DNA of 64,000 nt from Microbacterium sp. SORGH_AS_1204 (GCF_030818935.1 NZ_JAUTBD010000001.1:2852001-2916000), one strand, 5' to 3'; counted from the first letter of the stretch, positions 34,668 to 44,109 are shown. A program made the numbers and translations. The notes: generated by a model from the sequence alone, not told the origin.

Positions 34668-36017
34668 TCAACCGGCGCGGAGCCAGCTGTAGTTGTTGTC
34701 GTCGCCGTACTCGAAGACACCGATCGTCGCCTCGGTCGGGTCGCCGACCTCGTCGAAGGTGATCGGGCCGGAGACGCCGTCGTAGTCGGCCTCGCCGCCA
34801 CCGATGATGATGTCGGCGCACTCGGCGTACGTCGTGCACTTGGTGCCGCTGCCGCTGCCGCCGGACACCGCCTGCATGTTGGCCGCGACGTCGGGACCGG
34901 CAGCCGAGCCGGCCTTCAGCGCCGCGAGAGCGAGCAGCACGACCGAGTCATACGACTCGGGGGCGTAGGTGAAGTCCTCGAGCGCGGGCTGACCCTTGCC
35001 GGACCAGAACGACTCCAGCGACGAACGGAACGTCGCCGTCGAGTCGGGGTCGACGCTGGGGTAGGTGCCCTTGGCACCGGCGAGCGTACCGGCGGGGAAC
35101 TGGTCGCCGAAGTTCTTCAGGTTGCCGTCGACGAAGAAGAGCTTGTCGGGGCTGACGCTGGCGGTCAGGTCGGGGATGATCGTCGAGACCTCGTCGAACG
35201 TGATCAGGGCGATCGCGTCGGGCGACTGGGCCAGCACGTCTTCGATCTGGGCCGAGAAGTTCGTGTCACCGGTGTTGTAGAGGCTGGTCGCGACGACGGA
35301 GCCGCCGGCGTTCTCGAAGGCCTTCTTGGTGAAGCACGCGAGGCCGGTGCCGTAGGAGTCGTTCAGCACGATCATGCCGAGGGTCTCGTTGCCCTCGGAC
35401 GCGATCAGATTGCCGAGCACCTCACCCTGGAGGACGTCGGAGGGAGCAGTCCGCCAGTACAGGCCCTTGTCGTCGTAGCCGGTGAACGCCGCGGAGGTGT
35501 TGGCCGGCGAGATCTGCACGGCGTTCGCCGCGATGACCTGGTCGATGAACTGCAGCGACGTGCCCGAGGACGCCGCGCCGACGATGGCGGTGGCGCCGGC
35601 GCCCAGCAGACGCGGGATCTCGGTCTCGTAGGCCTTGTTGTCGGTGTCGCCCGAGTCGCCCTGGATGAGGTTGATCTGCACGCCCTTGTTGGCGGCGTTG
35701 ATCTCGGACGCGGCATATTCGGTGCCGGCGATCTCGGGCGGGCCGAGGAACGCGAGGTTACCGGTGACGGGCAGAGCCGTACCGATGTTGAACGTCAGGT
35801 TCGTCGCGGGCCCGGTCGAGGTCGACGAGTACTCGGGGGTGTACGAAGCGGGCTCGGCCGCGTTGCAGTCGATCGGGAAGTCGCCGCCACCGGCAGCGTC
35901 GCCGGTCTCGGCGGGGGTGCTGCTGCCGGAACAACCGGCGAGGACGAGCGCGCTGACGCCGACCACGGCGAGGCCGCCGATGATCTTCGCGGTACGCGAA
36001 CGGGAGAGGACACTCAT
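34668..36017 (-). CDS. livK: Branched-chain amino acid-type ABC substrate-binding lipoprotein
   Basis: 449 aa. Lipoprotein signal: RSRTAKIIGGLAVVGVSALV then lipobox LAGC at 26-29. Periplasmic-binding-fold type I (Leu/Ile/Val binding protein family): FNIGTALPVTGNLAFLGPPE, GVQINLIQGDSGDTDNKAYE, ATAIVGAASSGTSLQFIDQV, ISPANTSAAFTGYDDKGLYW and TYAPESYDSVVLLALAAL. The gene converges on livHMGF rather than being part of it, and AAGGAGC plus its own promoter precede it. Substrate could be branched-chain amino acids, amides or urea. A C-terminal KCTTYAECADI pair of cysteines may form a disulfide. Confidence 0.92.
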   Translation of the reverse strand: MSVLSRSRTAKIIGGLAVVGVSALVLAGCSGSSTPAETGDAAGGGDFPIDCNAAEPASYTPEYSSTSTGPATNLTFNIGTALPVTGNLAFLGPPEIAGTEYAASEINAANKGVQINLIQGDSGDTDNKAYETEIPRLLGAGATAIVGAASSGTSLQFIDQVIAANAVQISPANTSAAFTGYDDKGLYWRTAPSDVLQGEVLGNLIASEGNETLGMIVLNDSYGTGLACFTKKAFENAGGSVVATSLYNTGDTNFSAQIEDVLAQSPDAIALITFDEVSTIIPDLTASVSPDKLFFVDGNLKNFGDQFPAGTLAGAKGTYPSVDPDSTATFRSSLESFWSGKGQPALEDFTYAPESYDSVVLLALAALKAGSAAGPDVAANMQAVSGGSGSGTKCTTYAECADIIIGGGEADYDGVSGPITFDEVGDPTEATIGVFEYGDDNNYSWLRAG

Positions 36018-36187
36018 ATGGGTGCTCCTTGGTGAGTAGGAACCGCGCGGAGGAACCCCCGCGGATTGTCACAAACCTAACCGCGCCCCTGTGGCCCCGT
36101 TGTTGCAATGTGTTAACGGTCGATTACGCGACCCAATCGTTACTTTTCCGCGGCAACGACGGGCCGCGAAACGCAGGATCCCGCGGT

Positions 36188-37129
36188 TCAGACGGGTTCG
36201 GGCACGTCGTCGACGCCGCGTCGATGCCGTCGGGAAGCCACGAGCGAATCCACGCTCAGCAGCACGAGGGCGACCCAGACCAGGGCGAAGCCGACCCAGC
36301 GCTCCGGGGTCATCGGCTCGTGCAGCACCCACGCGCCGATGACGAACTGGATGACCGGCGCGACGAACTGCAGCAGCCCGATCACGGTGAGCGGCACGCG
36401 CCGAGCCCCCGAGGCGAACAGCAGCAGCGGCACGGCGGTGACCGCCCCGGCCGCCAGCAGCAGGACCGTGTGCAGCACCCCCTCGTTGCCGAGGGTGATG
36501 CCCGTGACGTTCGCGACGACGATGAGCTGGACGACGGCGACCGGAAGGAGCCAGAACGATTCGAGGGTCAGGCCGCTCACGGCATCCACGGCGGGACCGA
36601 TCTGCTTCTTCACGAGACCGTAGAAGCCGAACGAGAACGCCAGCGTCAGGGCAATCCAGGGGAACGCGCCGTAGCCGACCACGATGACGACGACCGCGGC
36701 GACGGCGATGCCGATCGCGACCCACGGCAGCACGCGCAGGCGCTCGCGGAGCACGACGACGCCGAGCAGCACGGTCACGATCGGGTTGATGAAGTACCCG
36801 AGGCTCGTCTCGATCACGTGGCCGGTGAGCGCCCCGATCAGGTACGTCTGCCAGTTGACGTAGATGAGCACTCCGGCGAGCGCCGTCAGTGCCATCAGAC
36901 GCGGTTGACGCACGATCGCGAGGAAGGGGCGCCACACCCGCAGCACCGTCAGCAACAGCAGGCAGAACGCGAACGCCAGGATGATGCGCCACGCGACGAC
37001 CTCGAAGGGGCCGGTCGGCTTGAGCTGCAGGAAGTAGATGGGCAGGACGCCCCACAGCAGATAGGCGCCCAGCGCGAAGAGCGCGCCGCGCGTGCTCCCG
37101 CCGGCGGAAGCGGGAGGAGCGGGGGTCAC
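36188..37129 (-). CDS. rarD: RarD-type EamA transporter
   Basis: 313 aa, ten helices. RarD landmarks: GALFALGAYLLWGVLPIYF, VAWRIILAFAFCLLLL, NWQTYLIGALTGHVIETSLG YFINPIVTVLLGVVVLRERL and LLQFVAPVIQFVIGAWVLHE. Family substrate unknown. GTG at 37129 with TAGGCT six bases upstream (leaderless). Confidence 0.93.
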   Translation of the reverse strand: MTPAPPASAGGSTRGALFALGAYLLWGVLPIYFLQLKPTGPFEVVAWRIILAFAFCLLLLTVLRVWRPFLAIVRQPRLMALTALAGVLIYVNWQTYLIGALTGHVIETSLGYFINPIVTVLLGVVVLRERLRVLPWVAIGIAVAAVVVIVVGYGAFPWIALTLAFSFGFYGLVKKQIGPAVDAVSGLTLESFWLLPVAVVQLIVVANVTGITLGNEGVLHTVLLLAAGAVTAVPLLLFASGARRVPLTVIGLLQFVAPVIQFVIGAWVLHEPMTPERWVGFALVWVALVLLSVDSLVASRRHRRGVDDVPEPV

Positions 37130-37270
37130 CGACCCAGCCTACGCGCGCGCCACGGACGTGAGCCGCCGAGTGTCCGCGGTTTCCTGCCGGCGGCGTCGCC
37201 CGAGCACGGCCGCGAAAGTCCACCGCGCCGGAGCCATAACATCCGTCGGCCGATGAGTCCGAGAACGACG

Positions 37271-37302
37271 AAGACCCCGGATGCCACGGCATCCGGGGTC
37301 TT
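37271..37302 (-). terminator. groES terminator
   Basis: AAGACCCCGGATGCC (37271-37285) and GGCATCCGGGGTCTT (37288-37302) are perfect 15-bp arms, 16 bp past the groES stop. Confidence 0.85.
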
Positions 37303-37318
37303 CGTGAGAGTCACGCGA

Positions 37319-37615
37319 TCAGCGGACGACGACCGCCAGGACGTCGCGAGCCGAGAGCACGAGGTACTCCTCGGCGCCGAACTTGACCTCGGTGCCGCCG
37401 TACTTGCTGTAGAGCACGCGGTCGCCGACGGCGACGTCGAGGGGGACACGGTTGCCGTTGTCGTCGATGCGGCCGGGGCCGACGGCGACGACTTCGCCCT
37501 CCTGCGGCTTCTCTTTGGCGGTGTCGGGGATGACGAGACCACTCGCGGTGGTCTGCTCAGCCTCGACCTGCTTGATGACGATGCGGTCCTCGAGCGGCTT
37601 GATGGAAACCGACAC
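37319..37615 (-). CDS. groES: Co-chaperonin GroES
   Basis: 98 aa, standard. [20 protein letters not shown], mobile loop [43 protein letters not shown] and a final [15 protein letters not shown]. Two CIRCE sites (37648-37674, 37692-37718) lie upstream, so HrcA-dependent heat-shock control is expected. A terminator follows directly and no groEL lies in the window, so it is monocistronic. Confidence 0.97.
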   Translation of the reverse strand: MSVSIKPLEDRIVIKQVEAEQTTASGLVIPDTAKEKPQEGEVVAVGPGRIDDNGNRVPLDVAVGDRVLYSKYGGTEVKFGAEEYLVLSARDVLAVVVR

Positions 37616-37647
37616 GGTCTACCTCTTTCTCGTTACAGAAGACTTGT

Positions 37648-37674
37648 CAGCACTCACGCGGGGAGAGTGCTAAC
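37648..37674 (-). promoter_or_regulatory. CIRCE element 1
   Basis: TCAGCACTC, nine bases, GAGTGCTAA: the HrcA-binding inverted repeat with one imperfect pair at its outer end, 33 bp before the groES start. Confidence 0.9.
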
Positions 37675-37691
37675 ACGAGTCTAGGGAACGG

Positions 37692-37718
37692 TTGGCACTC
37701 GTGCAATGCGAGTGCCAA
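37692..37718 (-). promoter_or_regulatory. CIRCE element 2
   Basis: TTGGCACTC, nine bases, GAGTGCCAA: perfect palindrome, variant of the CIRCE consensus at the A/G position. It is 17 bp upstream of CIRCE 1. The rest of 37719-38012 holds the promoter region of the Hsp70-like gene; no other gene is evident. Confidence 0.85.
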
Positions 37719-38012
37719 CTCCGAGCCGCACGGCGGCGGGGCCGCAGAACGATCAGCGCGGACGCATCGCGCAACCCACGGCGAGGGCAGCCGGAATCGC
37801 GCGCAGTATTGCACCTCTGCGCGATCGTGCATAGCCGTCGGCGGTGCCCTTTCGCTCTCTTTGCCGGTGTGCGACACTCGTGGCACAGCGTCGACAGCGT
37901 GCAGGGGGCACGGGTCGATGGAACACGAACGGGCTCGTTGTCGAGCCCGCAGAGTCGGGGGACACAGGGGTGCCGTTTGGCGTTCCTGCGCGCCCTCGGG
38001 GGGTCGGGACAC

Positions 38013-39983
38013 ATGGCTACGCCGTACTACTTGGCGATCGATGTCGGAACGAGCAGGACGGCGGCTGCGACCGCGCGCTCCGCACCGGACGGAGCGTTGC
38101 TGGCGGCGCCGCTCCCGCTCGGGCGCAACGCCGACAGCACACCGACGACTGTCTTCATCTCCGACAGCGGACTGCTGTTCGGCGATGCGGCGGAGCGCCG
38201 CGGCACGGCGCAGCCCGAGCGTCTCGTGCGGGAGTTCAAGCGACGCATCGGCGACGACGTGCCCATCGTCGCCGGCGACCGGCGCTTCTCACCGCAAGAC
38301 CTGTACGCCCTCGTCGTCGGGTGGGTGATCGGCACCGCCGTCGAGCGAGAGGGTCAGCATCCCGCGGGCATCGCCGTCTCGGTTCCCGTCACGTGGGGCG
38401 AGTACCGCACGCAGCTCGTGCAGGACGCCATCGGGCGACTGGGCTGGAACGACGTGCAGATCATCACCGAGCCCGAAGCCGCCGCACGCCACTACGAAGC
38501 GACGCATCCCCTCGGCACCGGACGCGCCCTGGCCGTCTACGACTTCGGCGGCGGCACGTTCGACACCGTCATCCTGCAGAAGGCCGCGGACGGCCGCGTC
38601 GACTTCGTCGGCAGCCCGGTCGGCATCCCCGACCTCGGCGGCGCCGACTTCGACGACATCGTGCTGCGCCACACGGTTCGCGCCGCCGGCATCCCGGCAT
38701 CCGCCCTCGCCGGCGTGCAGAGCGACGCCGGTCTGCGCATGGCGGTCGCATCGCTGCGCCGAGAGTGCGTCGACGCGAAGGAGTCGCTGTCGTTCGACGG
38801 AGAGGCCGTCGTCCCGGTGCTGATCGGCGACGGGCACGGCGCCGTGCGTCTGACCCGCGCCGAGTTCGAGGACATGATCGAGCCAGAGATCGAGCGCACC
38901 GTCGAGGTGATGGAGATCGCCCTGGAGCAGTCGGGCCTGACCGCCGACGACCTCGACGCGATCCTGCTCACCGGCGGCACCTCGCGCATCCCGCGTGTGG
39001 CGCAGCTGCTGTCCGAGCGTTTCGACCGCCCCATCGCCATCGACGCCGACCCGAAGGCGATCATCGCGCTCGGTGCCGCCCGCACGGCGGCGGTCGGCGC
39101 CGTCGAGGAGTCCCCCGCCCTGTTCGAGCTCGCCGACGTCGACGAGCACGCACCTGTCGTCGATGACGATGAGGACGACGACGACATCGCCGCGGAGTCC
39201 GGCTTCTCCGGGGAGCGGGTGCAGAAGCGCGCCCCCTGGTTTCGTCGAGTCCCCGCCACCGCGTACGTCGCGGCGGGCGTGGCGGTCCTGACGGTGAGCG
39301 TCGGCGTCATCAGCGTGCCCGCCCTGGGCGTCGGCATCCTGGCGCGCACGGGCCTCGGCGGCGTCACCTCGCAGCCGCTCGCGGCCGACCTCGACGTGCG
39401 GCTGTTCGACCCGCTCGACCTCCCCTCGCAGCCTCCGGCGAGCATCGCCGCCCCCCAGGCGCAGCCCGTCGCCGAGCAGCCCGCCGCGCCGCAGGACGCC
39501 GCCGCCCCCGAGCAGCCGCGCACGGAGAACCGCAGCGAGGAGCGCCGCCGCACCCCGCAGCGACTGACTCCGCAGGCCGCGGAGCAGCGCAGCCCCTCGG
39601 CGGCGCCGTCTCAGCAGCAGCAGAGCTCCGGTGGCGCCGGCGGTAGCGGAGGCGGCAGCGGGAGCGCGGCCAATCCGGCTCCGGCCACGCAGCCCTCGTC
39701 GTCGTCCGAGGCGTCCCAGACCGCCGCACCCGTCGAGAGCCCCTCGACGCAGCCGCCGACCTCGGAGCCATCCCCCACCGACACGGGAACCACGGCTCCG
39801 GGGACCGAGACGCCCTCCACGGACCCGTCGACCGATCCGCCCACGACTCAGGAGCCGCAGCCGGAGCCATCGACCGAGAACCCGGCACCGCCCGCCGAAA
39901 CATCGTCTCCCCCTGCCGAGGAGCCGGCCGCGTCGACCGCGCCCGAGCCCGTGTCGACCTCTTCCGTCGAGCCCACGCCCTGA
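38013..39983 (+). CDS. Membrane-anchored Hsp70 (DnaK-like) family protein
   Basis: 656 aa. Residues 1-370 form an Hsp70/actin nucleotide-binding domain: YYLAIDVGTSRTAAATA (phosphate 1), GIAVSVPVTWGEYRTQLVQD, EPEAAARHYE, LAVYDFGGGTFDTVIL (phosphate 2), LGGADFDDIVL and LLTGGTSRIPRVAQLL (adenosine). No peptide-binding domain follows. After an acidic linker (DDDEDDDDI) a single helix lies at about 425-450 (YVAAGVAVLTVSVGVISVPA), then about 200 residues rich in Pro, Ser, Thr and Gln, presumably outside the cell. So it is a cytosolic ATPase module with a surface tail. The ATG at 38013 begins the conserved fold; upstream open frame has no similarity. Thirty bases from the LuxR gene. Confidence 0.88.
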   Translation: MATPYYLAIDVGTSRTAAATARSAPDGALLAAPLPLGRNADSTPTTVFISDSGLLFGDAAERRGTAQPERLVREFKRRIGDDVPIVAGDRRFSPQDLYALVVGWVIGTAVEREGQHPAGIAVSVPVTWGEYRTQLVQDAIGRLGWNDVQIITEPEAAARHYEATHPLGTGRALAVYDFGGGTFDTVILQKAADGRVDFVGSPVGIPDLGGADFDDIVLRHTVRAAGIPASALAGVQSDAGLRMAVASLRRECVDAKESLSFDGEAVVPVLIGDGHGAVRLTRAEFEDMIEPEIERTVEVMEIALEQSGLTADDLDAILLTGGTSRIPRVAQLLSERFDRPIAIDADPKAIIALGAARTAAVGAVEESPALFELADVDEHAPVVDDDEDDDDIAAESGFSGERVQKRAPWFRRVPATAYVAAGVAVLTVSVGVISVPALGVGILARTGLGGVTSQPLAADLDVRLFDPLDLPSQPPASIAAPQAQPVAEQPAAPQDAAAPEQPRTENRSEERRRTPQRLTPQAAEQRSPSAAPSQQQQSSGGAGGSGGGSGSAANPAPATQPSSSSEASQTAAPVESPSTQPPTSEPSPTDTGTTAPGTETPSTDPSTDPPTTQEPQPEPSTENPAPPAETSSPPAEEPAASTAPEPVSTSSVEPTP

Positions 39984-40013
39984 CGCGCGCCCATCGGAAC
40001 GAGAGCACCACCG

Positions 40014-42590
40014 ATGTCGATCTCGAACACGTCCTCCGATGCTGCCCACGGCGACCTCGAGTCGCTGTTGCTGCCACGCGTCGCCCGCGGTCTCCTCGAC
40101 GCCTTCGTCGCCGCCCCCGACCCGACTCCGCTCGCGGTCGTGGGCACGGCGGGCTCCGGCAAGTCGCGCGTGCTGCGGCACCTCTTCACGGCGCTGCGCG
40201 CCGCCGGCGCCTCCCCCGTCGCGTTGACCCACCTCGCCGACCTGCCGTCGAGGCAGGGCTCCGTCCTCGTCGTCGACGACGCCCACCTGCTCGACGACGC
40301 GACGTTGAGCGCGCTGACCGAACGCCTACGCGCGGGCACCGCCACCGTCATCCTCTCCACCCGTCCCGACCCGGAGTCCGCGACGCTGCGCGCCCTGGTC
40401 GACGACATCGAGCGGCACCAGCCGCCCGCGCTGCTCGGGCACGTGTCGATGGCCGACATCGCGGCGCATCTCGACGGCGAGGCGACCGACGCCGCGAGGG
40501 CCTGCATCGCGCGACTGTTCGAGGCCACCGGCGGCCTGGCGTGGCTGACCGCCGAAGCGCTCATGCTGCACGGTGAAGCCCTCTGCGACGGGCGGTGCGA
40601 TCACGATGAGATCGCCCAGTCGCTGTACGACCTCGTCTCGCACCGCATCGACTCGCTCGACCCCTCGTTGCGTCTCGCGGTCGAGGCGCTGTGCCTCGAC
40701 GATAGTTCCGCGCTCGATGTCAGCGCCGGGCCCGCCTGCGCCGCCGGCTACGACGCGGGTCTGCTGCAGCGCGGCGGTCGAACTGTCCCCCTCGTGCACG
40801 ATGCGGTGCGAGCGCGGCTCACGGCCGACCGCCTGCTCGAGCTGTACTCGGCTCGGCTCGTGCGCGACGCCGCCTCCGTGCAGGCGCTGCTCGGCGGCGC
40901 GACCGACGAGCGGGTGGCATCCGCCCTGCTCGCCGACGGCGATCGCGAGCTTCCCCGCGACCCCGCGAAGGCCGCCGAGCTGTACGAGGCGGCCGACCGA
41001 GCCGGCGCCGCGCCGCGGAGCCTGGCGTTGCGACGCGCTCGCGCCGCGTGGGCCCTGGGCGACGTGGATGCCGCGGGGTCGTTCGTCGACCGACTGCTCG
41101 CCGGCGACGATGCGCCCGGTGACGCGGCCCTCGACATGGCCGCCGCCGTCTGGGCGATGCGCGGGGACATGGACCTCGGTGCGCAGGTGTACGGGGGCGG
41201 CATGCCGACGACCCCCGAGAGCCGGGCGAAGTGGCTGATCGCCGCGGCCGGGGCAGGTCACGCCGACCCCGCCGACGCCCCCGCGCACGCCCCCACCCGG
41301 ACGATCCCGACCGCGCACGGCGTGTCGCTGGAGCTGCTGTCGCGGGGGCTGCGGGCGACGCTCGACTCCGACGACCACGACGGGTTGCAGGACCTCGTGC
41401 GCGCGAGCGAGATGTACACCGCGTCGGGCAGCGACGCTCCGCTGCCCGAGCTGCCCGCCGTGATCGCCGCTCTCGTCGCCCTGCACCTGGGCGAAGCGGC
41501 TGTCGCGCAACGCGTTCTGGACGCCGCCGTCGCGGGTCATCAGGGCGGAGCGTGGGCCGCGCCCCGGCTGCTGCTGTGGCGGGCGTGGGTCGCCATGCAG
41601 CGCGAGCACCACGCCGAGGCGGAGAAGGCCCTGCGCGCGGCGACCAGCGGACGAACCCTCGCCGTCAGGGACCGCCTGATCGCCGACGCGGTCGAGCTCG
41701 GGCTCGTGCGCCGCAACGGCCAGCCGTCCGAGCTCGCGCCGGTCTGGCAGCGCGCGCAGGATTCGCTGCTGCGGGTGCAGGTCGACCTGTTCACCCTGAT
41801 CCCCCTCGGCGAGTTCGCCGTCGCCGCCGCACGCGTCGGCGAGTTCGGCGCCGTGCGCTCGCAGCTCGCCCAGGCCGAGAGGATCCTGACCGCACTCGGG
41901 CGGCCGGCGCTGTGGGTGACGAGCCTGGAGTGGTCGGGAATGCACGCGAGCATCCTGCTGGGCAGCCCCGAGGAGCTGACGGTGCACGCCCGCGCCCTGC
42001 GAGCCGCCGCCGAGCGCTCCCCTCTCGCCGTGCGCCTCGCGCGCGCCGGGCGGGTGTGGACCGACGTGCTCACCGGCGCCGTCGACGCGGATGCCATCGA
42101 AGAAGCCGCCGAGGGCCTCGCCGCGTCCGGATTCGCCTGGGACGGCGCGCGACTGGCCAGTCACGGGGCGAGCAAGTCCACCGACCGCCGCGTGATCGCG
42201 CGCCTACTGGCCTGCGCCCGCCAATTGCACCCCCGCGAGCGGGCGGAGACCCCGGCCGTGGTCGGCGCCGACACCGGCCCGGTTCCGCTCCCCGCGCGGG
42301 CCGCCGAGAGCACCGGCATCCTGAGCGACCGCGAGCGCGAAGTCGCGGCACTGGTCCTGCAGGGCAAGACCTACGCCGAGATCGGCGAGACGATCTTCAT
42401 CTCCCCCCGCACCGCCGAGCACCACATCGCCCGCATCCGCCGGCGCTTGGGAGCCACGTCGCGCTCCGACCTGATGGCCCGTCTGCGCATGGCCCTGGAC
42501 GACGACGCGCACGTCGCCGACCCGCCGTCGCAGCCGCCCGTCGAGGCCGGACGACCCGCCCGGGTCCTGGCATCCGTCAAACCCCTATGA
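40014..42590 (+). CDS. MalT/IniR-type AAA ATPase-LuxR transcriptional regulator
   Basis: 858 aa. N-terminal STAND-type ATPase: Walker A VVGTAGSGKSRVLRHL (about 42-57), Walker B SVLVVDDAHLLDD. Long alpha-helical repeat region (about 300-770). C-terminal LuxR HTH: LSDREREVAALVLQGKTYAE IGETIFISPRTAEHHIARIR (about 775-815). This is the layout of large ligand-gated activators; in mycobacteria IniR of this class controls iniBAC. Follows the Hsp70-like gene in the same operon and precedes an IniB-domain gene, so control of the locus is likely. Third RBS-like GAACGAGAG upstream is weak. Confidence 0.88.
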   Translation: MSISNTSSDAAHGDLESLLLPRVARGLLDAFVAAPDPTPLAVVGTAGSGKSRVLRHLFTALRAAGASPVALTHLADLPSRQGSVLVVDDAHLLDDATLSALTERLRAGTATVILSTRPDPESATLRALVDDIERHQPPALLGHVSMADIAAHLDGEATDAARACIARLFEATGGLAWLTAEALMLHGEALCDGRCDHDEIAQSLYDLVSHRIDSLDPSLRLAVEALCLDDSSALDVSAGPACAAGYDAGLLQRGGRTVPLVHDAVRARLTADRLLELYSARLVRDAASVQALLGGATDERVASALLADGDRELPRDPAKAAELYEAADRAGAAPRSLALRRARAAWALGDVDAAGSFVDRLLAGDDAPGDAALDMAAAVWAMRGDMDLGAQVYGGGMPTTPESRAKWLIAAAGAGHADPADAPAHAPTRTIPTAHGVSLELLSRGLRATLDSDDHDGLQDLVRASEMYTASGSDAPLPELPAVIAALVALHLGEAAVAQRVLDAAVAGHQGGAWAAPRLLLWRAWVAMQREHHAEAEKALRAATSGRTLAVRDRLIADAVELGLVRRNGQPSELAPVWQRAQDSLLRVQVDLFTLIPLGEFAVAAARVGEFGAVRSQLAQAERILTALGRPALWVTSLEWSGMHASILLGSPEELTVHARALRAAAERSPLAVRLARAGRVWTDVLTGAVDADAIEEAAEGLAASGFAWDGARLASHGASKSTDRRVIARLLACARQLHPRERAETPAVVGADTGPVPLPARAAESTGILSDREREVAALVLQGKTYAEIGETIFISPRTAEHHIARIRRRLGATSRSDLMARLRMALDDDAHVADPPSQPPVEAGRPARVLASVKPL

Positions 42591-42605
42591 CCCGTCCCGC
42601 GCTAT

Positions 42606-42654
42606 GGGGGTTCCCCCCGACGCGGACACAGACCCCGTCGACCTAACGTCGATC
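42606..42654 (+). promoter_or_regulatory. Candidate promoter/operator of the iniB-like operon
   Basis: GGGGGTTCCCCCC (42606-42618) is followed by GACGCGGA, CAGACCCCGT and CCTAACGTCGA. The same order GGGGGT-nn-CCCC, GATGCCGGA, CGACGCCGT, CCTACTCTCGA occurs upstream of the convergent repeat-protein operon (minus strand, 49581 to 49537). The CCTA hexamers start 36 and 34 bp after the first G. Likely -10 plus regulator box. Confidence 0.55.
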
Positions 42655-42681
42655 CCAAGGAACAACCGTGAGGAGACCCCA

Positions 42682-43425
42682 ATGAGCGTCACGCTGGCGA
42701 CCATGGCAGATGCGCTGATCGAATTCATCCTGAGCCTCCTGCGCGATCCGGAGGCCGCCGCCGAGTTCGAGGAGGATCCGGAGGGCGCGATGGCGGCGCG
42801 CGGACTGAACAACGTCTCGTACGCGGACGTCTGCTCGGTCGCCCCGGTCATCGCCGAGAAGCCCCACGTGGTGGTGAACACCCAGCCCGCGCCGGTGCCC
42901 GTGGCACCCAAGCCGGAGTGGAATCCGGTGGTGAAGGAGATCAAGACGATCACCACGCAGCTGTCGTACACGCACATCGACGACCGCGACACCATCGTCG
43001 ACCAGAGCGTGAACCAGAACATCTGGGCCAACGGCGACGTGAACCAGACCTTCGGCAACGAAGCCGTCGTCGCCTCGGGCGACAAGGCGGTCGCGGCCGG
43101 CAACGACGTCGACCAGGACACCACGCTCGACAACTCCACGAACATCGACGCGGGCAACGACGTCAACATCGGCAACGACGAGACCAACACCGACATCGAC
43201 GGGTCGTACAACGACACGACCGAGACCACCACCGAGACCGACAACTCCACCGACGTCGATCTCACGGACTCCGCGAACGACTCCTCGACGGATGTCGCGG
43301 TCGACGGTTCGTTCAACGACACCACCGACACGACGGTCGACACCTCCGTCGACGAGGACACCACCGTCGTGTTCGACTCGGGCAACGACGTCGTCATCGA
43401 AGACACGTCGGATGACACCCTCTGA
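42682..43425 (+). CDS. IniB N-terminal domain protein with Asn/Asp/Thr-rich repeats
   Basis: 247 aa. Residues 1-50 are helical and match the IniB N-terminal domain (ADALIEFILSLLRDPEAAAE FEEDPEGAMAARGL). From about 85 on the protein is a run of hydrophilic beta-type repeats: DRDTIVDQSVNQNIWANGDV, NQTFGNEAVVASGDKAVAAG, STNIDAGNDVNIGND, then D/T/S/N-rich periodic sequence. No signal peptide or membrane helix. The central module is shared with the proteins at 47736-48593 and 48624-49487. GAGGAG before the ATG. Probably a structural scaffold for the nearby dynamins, by analogy to iniB. Confidence 0.85.
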   Translation: MSVTLATMADALIEFILSLLRDPEAAAEFEEDPEGAMAARGLNNVSYADVCSVAPVIAEKPHVVVNTQPAPVPVAPKPEWNPVVKEIKTITTQLSYTHIDDRDTIVDQSVNQNIWANGDVNQTFGNEAVVASGDKAVAAGNDVDQDTTLDNSTNIDAGNDVNIGNDETNTDIDGSYNDTTETTTETDNSTDVDLTDSANDSSTDVAVDGSFNDTTDTTVDTSVDEDTTVVFDSGNDVVIEDTSDDTL

Positions 43426-44107
43426 CACGCCCTCGGAACGGCGGGTGGGCTCTCACGAGCTCACCCGCCGTTCGGGCGCGTCCGCCCCGCAGGCCCAGGT
43501 GCGCCGCTCGCCGGCGCCGCCGCCGTACGAACCGCCCGCCAAGGCCGCGAAGCCGGAGCGCCCCGCGCTGCACGACAAGGCGGCGGCACCGGTCATGGTC
43601 AAGATGCCGCCCCCCGCGGGCGTGCGCCTCGCGCAGATCTGCTGGGTGCTGAGCCTGGTCGTCGGCGCCATCGCCGTGGGGTACCTGTTCGTCATCCGGC
43701 AGTCGATCGACCCCGACATCGAGGCCATCGTGCGCGAGGTCGACGCCTCGCGGCCCGCCGAGACCGTGAGCACCGCCGCCGACATCGTCTTCTGGTGCGT
43801 CTTCGGCGCGCTGGTGACGGTGCTGCTGGTGCAGATCACCTCGCTTGTGTCGTTCAACAACCGCCGCAACAACGCACGGTGGTGGATGCTCGGCGTCCTC
43901 CTGCTGCTCGCCGTGACGGTGCTGGCCGCGCGGCAGTTCGTCGCCGTCGGCGACCGGGGCGTCCCGCTGGATCGACTCCTGCTGATCCAGCTCGGCCTGT
44001 CCGGCCTCGGCCTGCTGTTCTCGGTCATCCCGGCGGCCCTGCGCTGGACCAGACGCAAGCACGACATCCGACGCGGCAGTCCCGGCAGTCCCTCGGCCGA
44101 GTTCTGA
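43412..44107 (+). CDS. Four-helix membrane protein in the ini-like locus
   Basis: 231 aa. A Pro/Ala/Lys-rich cytoplasmic N-terminus (about 1-75, RRSPAPPPYEPPAKAAKPER) precedes four helices: LAQICWVLSLVVGAIAVGYL FVI, IVFWCVFGALVTVLLVQITS, WWMLGVLLLLAVTVLAARQF and LLIQLGLSGLGLLFSVIPAA. No known family. The ATG at 43412 overlaps the IniB-like gene by 14 bp, so the two are made together; it may anchor the repeat protein to the membrane. Confidence 0.75.
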   Translation: MTPSDTPSERRVGSHELTRRSGASAPQAQVRRSPAPPPYEPPAKAAKPERPALHDKAAAPVMVKMPPPAGVRLAQICWVLSLVVGAIAVGYLFVIRQSIDPDIEAIVREVDASRPAETVSTAADIVFWCVFGALVTVLLVQITSLVSFNNRRNNARWWMLGVLLLLAVTVLAARQFVAVGDRGVPLDRLLLIQLGLSGLGLLFSVIPAALRWTRRKHDIRRGSPGSPSAEF

Positions 44108-44109
44108 CG

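Noticed and set aside
36018..36187. GlnR-like half-sites upstream of the binding-protein gene
   Set aside because: GTAAC and GCAAC pieces occur but not in the required spacing; too weak to call.
37692..38012. In-frame extension of the Hsp70-like protein
   Set aside because: Overlaps a CIRCE element and has no resemblance to any Hsp70 N-terminus; the fold begins at the ATG 38013.
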